The notes beneath the pieces are model-generated. The model saw only the letters and a program-made list of their open reading frames with translations. It searched no databases and was not told the DNA's origin. The translations under genes and the position numbers were made by a program. Positions 5,509-5,783 of a stretch of DNA of 5,783 bases are shown here, in pieces. The stretch comes from Acetobacteraceae bacterium (GTDB taxonomy: Bacteria; Pseudomonadota; Alphaproteobacteria; Acetobacterales; Acetobacteraceae): contig CANJOG010000145.1 of assembly GCA_947475475.1 (NCBI GenBank), positions 1 to 5,783 on the forward strand, written 5' to 3'. Every line of letters starts with the position of its first letter. Within the stretch, counting starts at the first letter, position 1.

Positions 5509-5783
5509 ATGACACCAGGCCGGACACTCGCCGCCGCACTGCTTGCCCTTGCTGCACTCGCGGCGACCCACGTCCCGTCATCGGCGCAGGCGCCCAACTC
5601 GCCGGAGCGGATCGCCGCCATCCTCGCCGCCCCGGAGCGCAGCGCGGCGGACCGCACCAACGATATTCGCCGCAAGCCTGCGGATATGCTTGCCTTCATC
5701 GGCATCCGCCCCGGCATCACCGCGCTCGATCTCTCGGCCGCCGGTGGCTACTCGACCGAGCTGGTTTCCCGCTCCATCGGTCC
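5509..5783 (+). CDS. Predicted exported SAM-dependent methyltransferase (COG4798-like), 5' part
   Basis: The gene runs off the right edge after 91 complete codons. The first 28 residues look like a Sec signal peptide: Arg5, a Leu/Ala-rich core (about 7-19) and a likely cleavage after AQA (26-28). The mature part begins with a segment containing RSAADRTNDIRRKPADML, then IRPGITALDLSAAGGYSTEL (about 66-85), which resembles the SAM-binding motif I of class I methyltransferases with Asp74. This combination of leader peptide, ADR-ND-RRKP block and GGYSTEL fits a family of predicted methyltransferases I know as COG4798; substrate unknown to me. The start is firm: GGAGG at 5499-5503 lies five bases before the ATG. 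The 120 bases upstream hold the inverted repeat at 5391-5420 and no convincing promoter. An export signal on a SAM-dependent enzyme is odd because SAM is made in the cytoplasm. The catalytic C-terminal part cannot be judged. Confidence 0.8.
   Translation, partial: MTPGRTLAAALLALAALAATHVPSSAQAPNSPERIAAILAAPERSAADRTNDIRRKPADMLAFIGIRPGITALDLSAAGGYSTELVSRSIG

Noticed and set aside
4621..5571. 316-codon open frame on the minus strand over trmB and the following gap
   Set aside because: Low-complexity shadow of trmB that also crosses the metK-trmB hairpin and the downstream inverted repeat; no family features.

Overview
The window is a GC-rich stretch (roughly two thirds G+C by eye) of what looks like an alphaproteobacterial chromosome. 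DnaK, DnaJ, DapB, MetK and TrmB all read as alphaproteobacterial versions. The orphan gene between dnaJ and dapB carries a segment I associate from memory with small conserved proteins of Rhodospirillales-like bacteria, so that order or a relative is my best guess. All genes are on the + strand. I see no tRNA, rRNA, insertion sequence, phage gene or CRISPR array.

Layout. Positions 1-490 are the 3' end of dnaK. A strong hairpin (518-552) separates it from complete dnaJ (637-1788), giving the usual Hsp70/Hsp40 chaperone pair. A G+C-rich terminator-like hairpin (about 1795-1826) ends dnaJ. Next is an uncharacterised 165-residue protein (1875-2372) with a glycine-zipper-like hydrophobic centre. 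A plausible promoter (2406-2433) leads into dapB (2515-3291, lysine/diaminopimelate synthesis). A 110-base leader with a good -35-like box and two abutting hairpins precedes metK (3402-4589, S-adenosylmethionine synthetase). A very strong terminator-like hairpin (4606-4651) lies between metK and trmB (4663-5388, tRNA m7G46 methyltransferase), only 11 bases before the trmB start. After a 120-base gap with an imperfect inverted repeat, the window ends inside a gene for a probably exported SAM-dependent methyltransferase (from 5509).

How the genes fit together. DnaK and DnaJ act together in protein folding. DapB is in the aspartate-derived amino-acid pathway and MetK makes SAM from methionine, another aspartate-family product. 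TrmB and the last gene are predicted SAM users, so the right half has a loose SAM theme. That is probably gene order more than a dedicated system.

This is essentially a housekeeping region. I found no convincing undescribed system. The points most worth a second look are a Gly-to-Cys change in the fourth zinc motif of DnaJ, the glycine-zipper orphan protein, and the terminator-like hairpin directly ahead of trmB.
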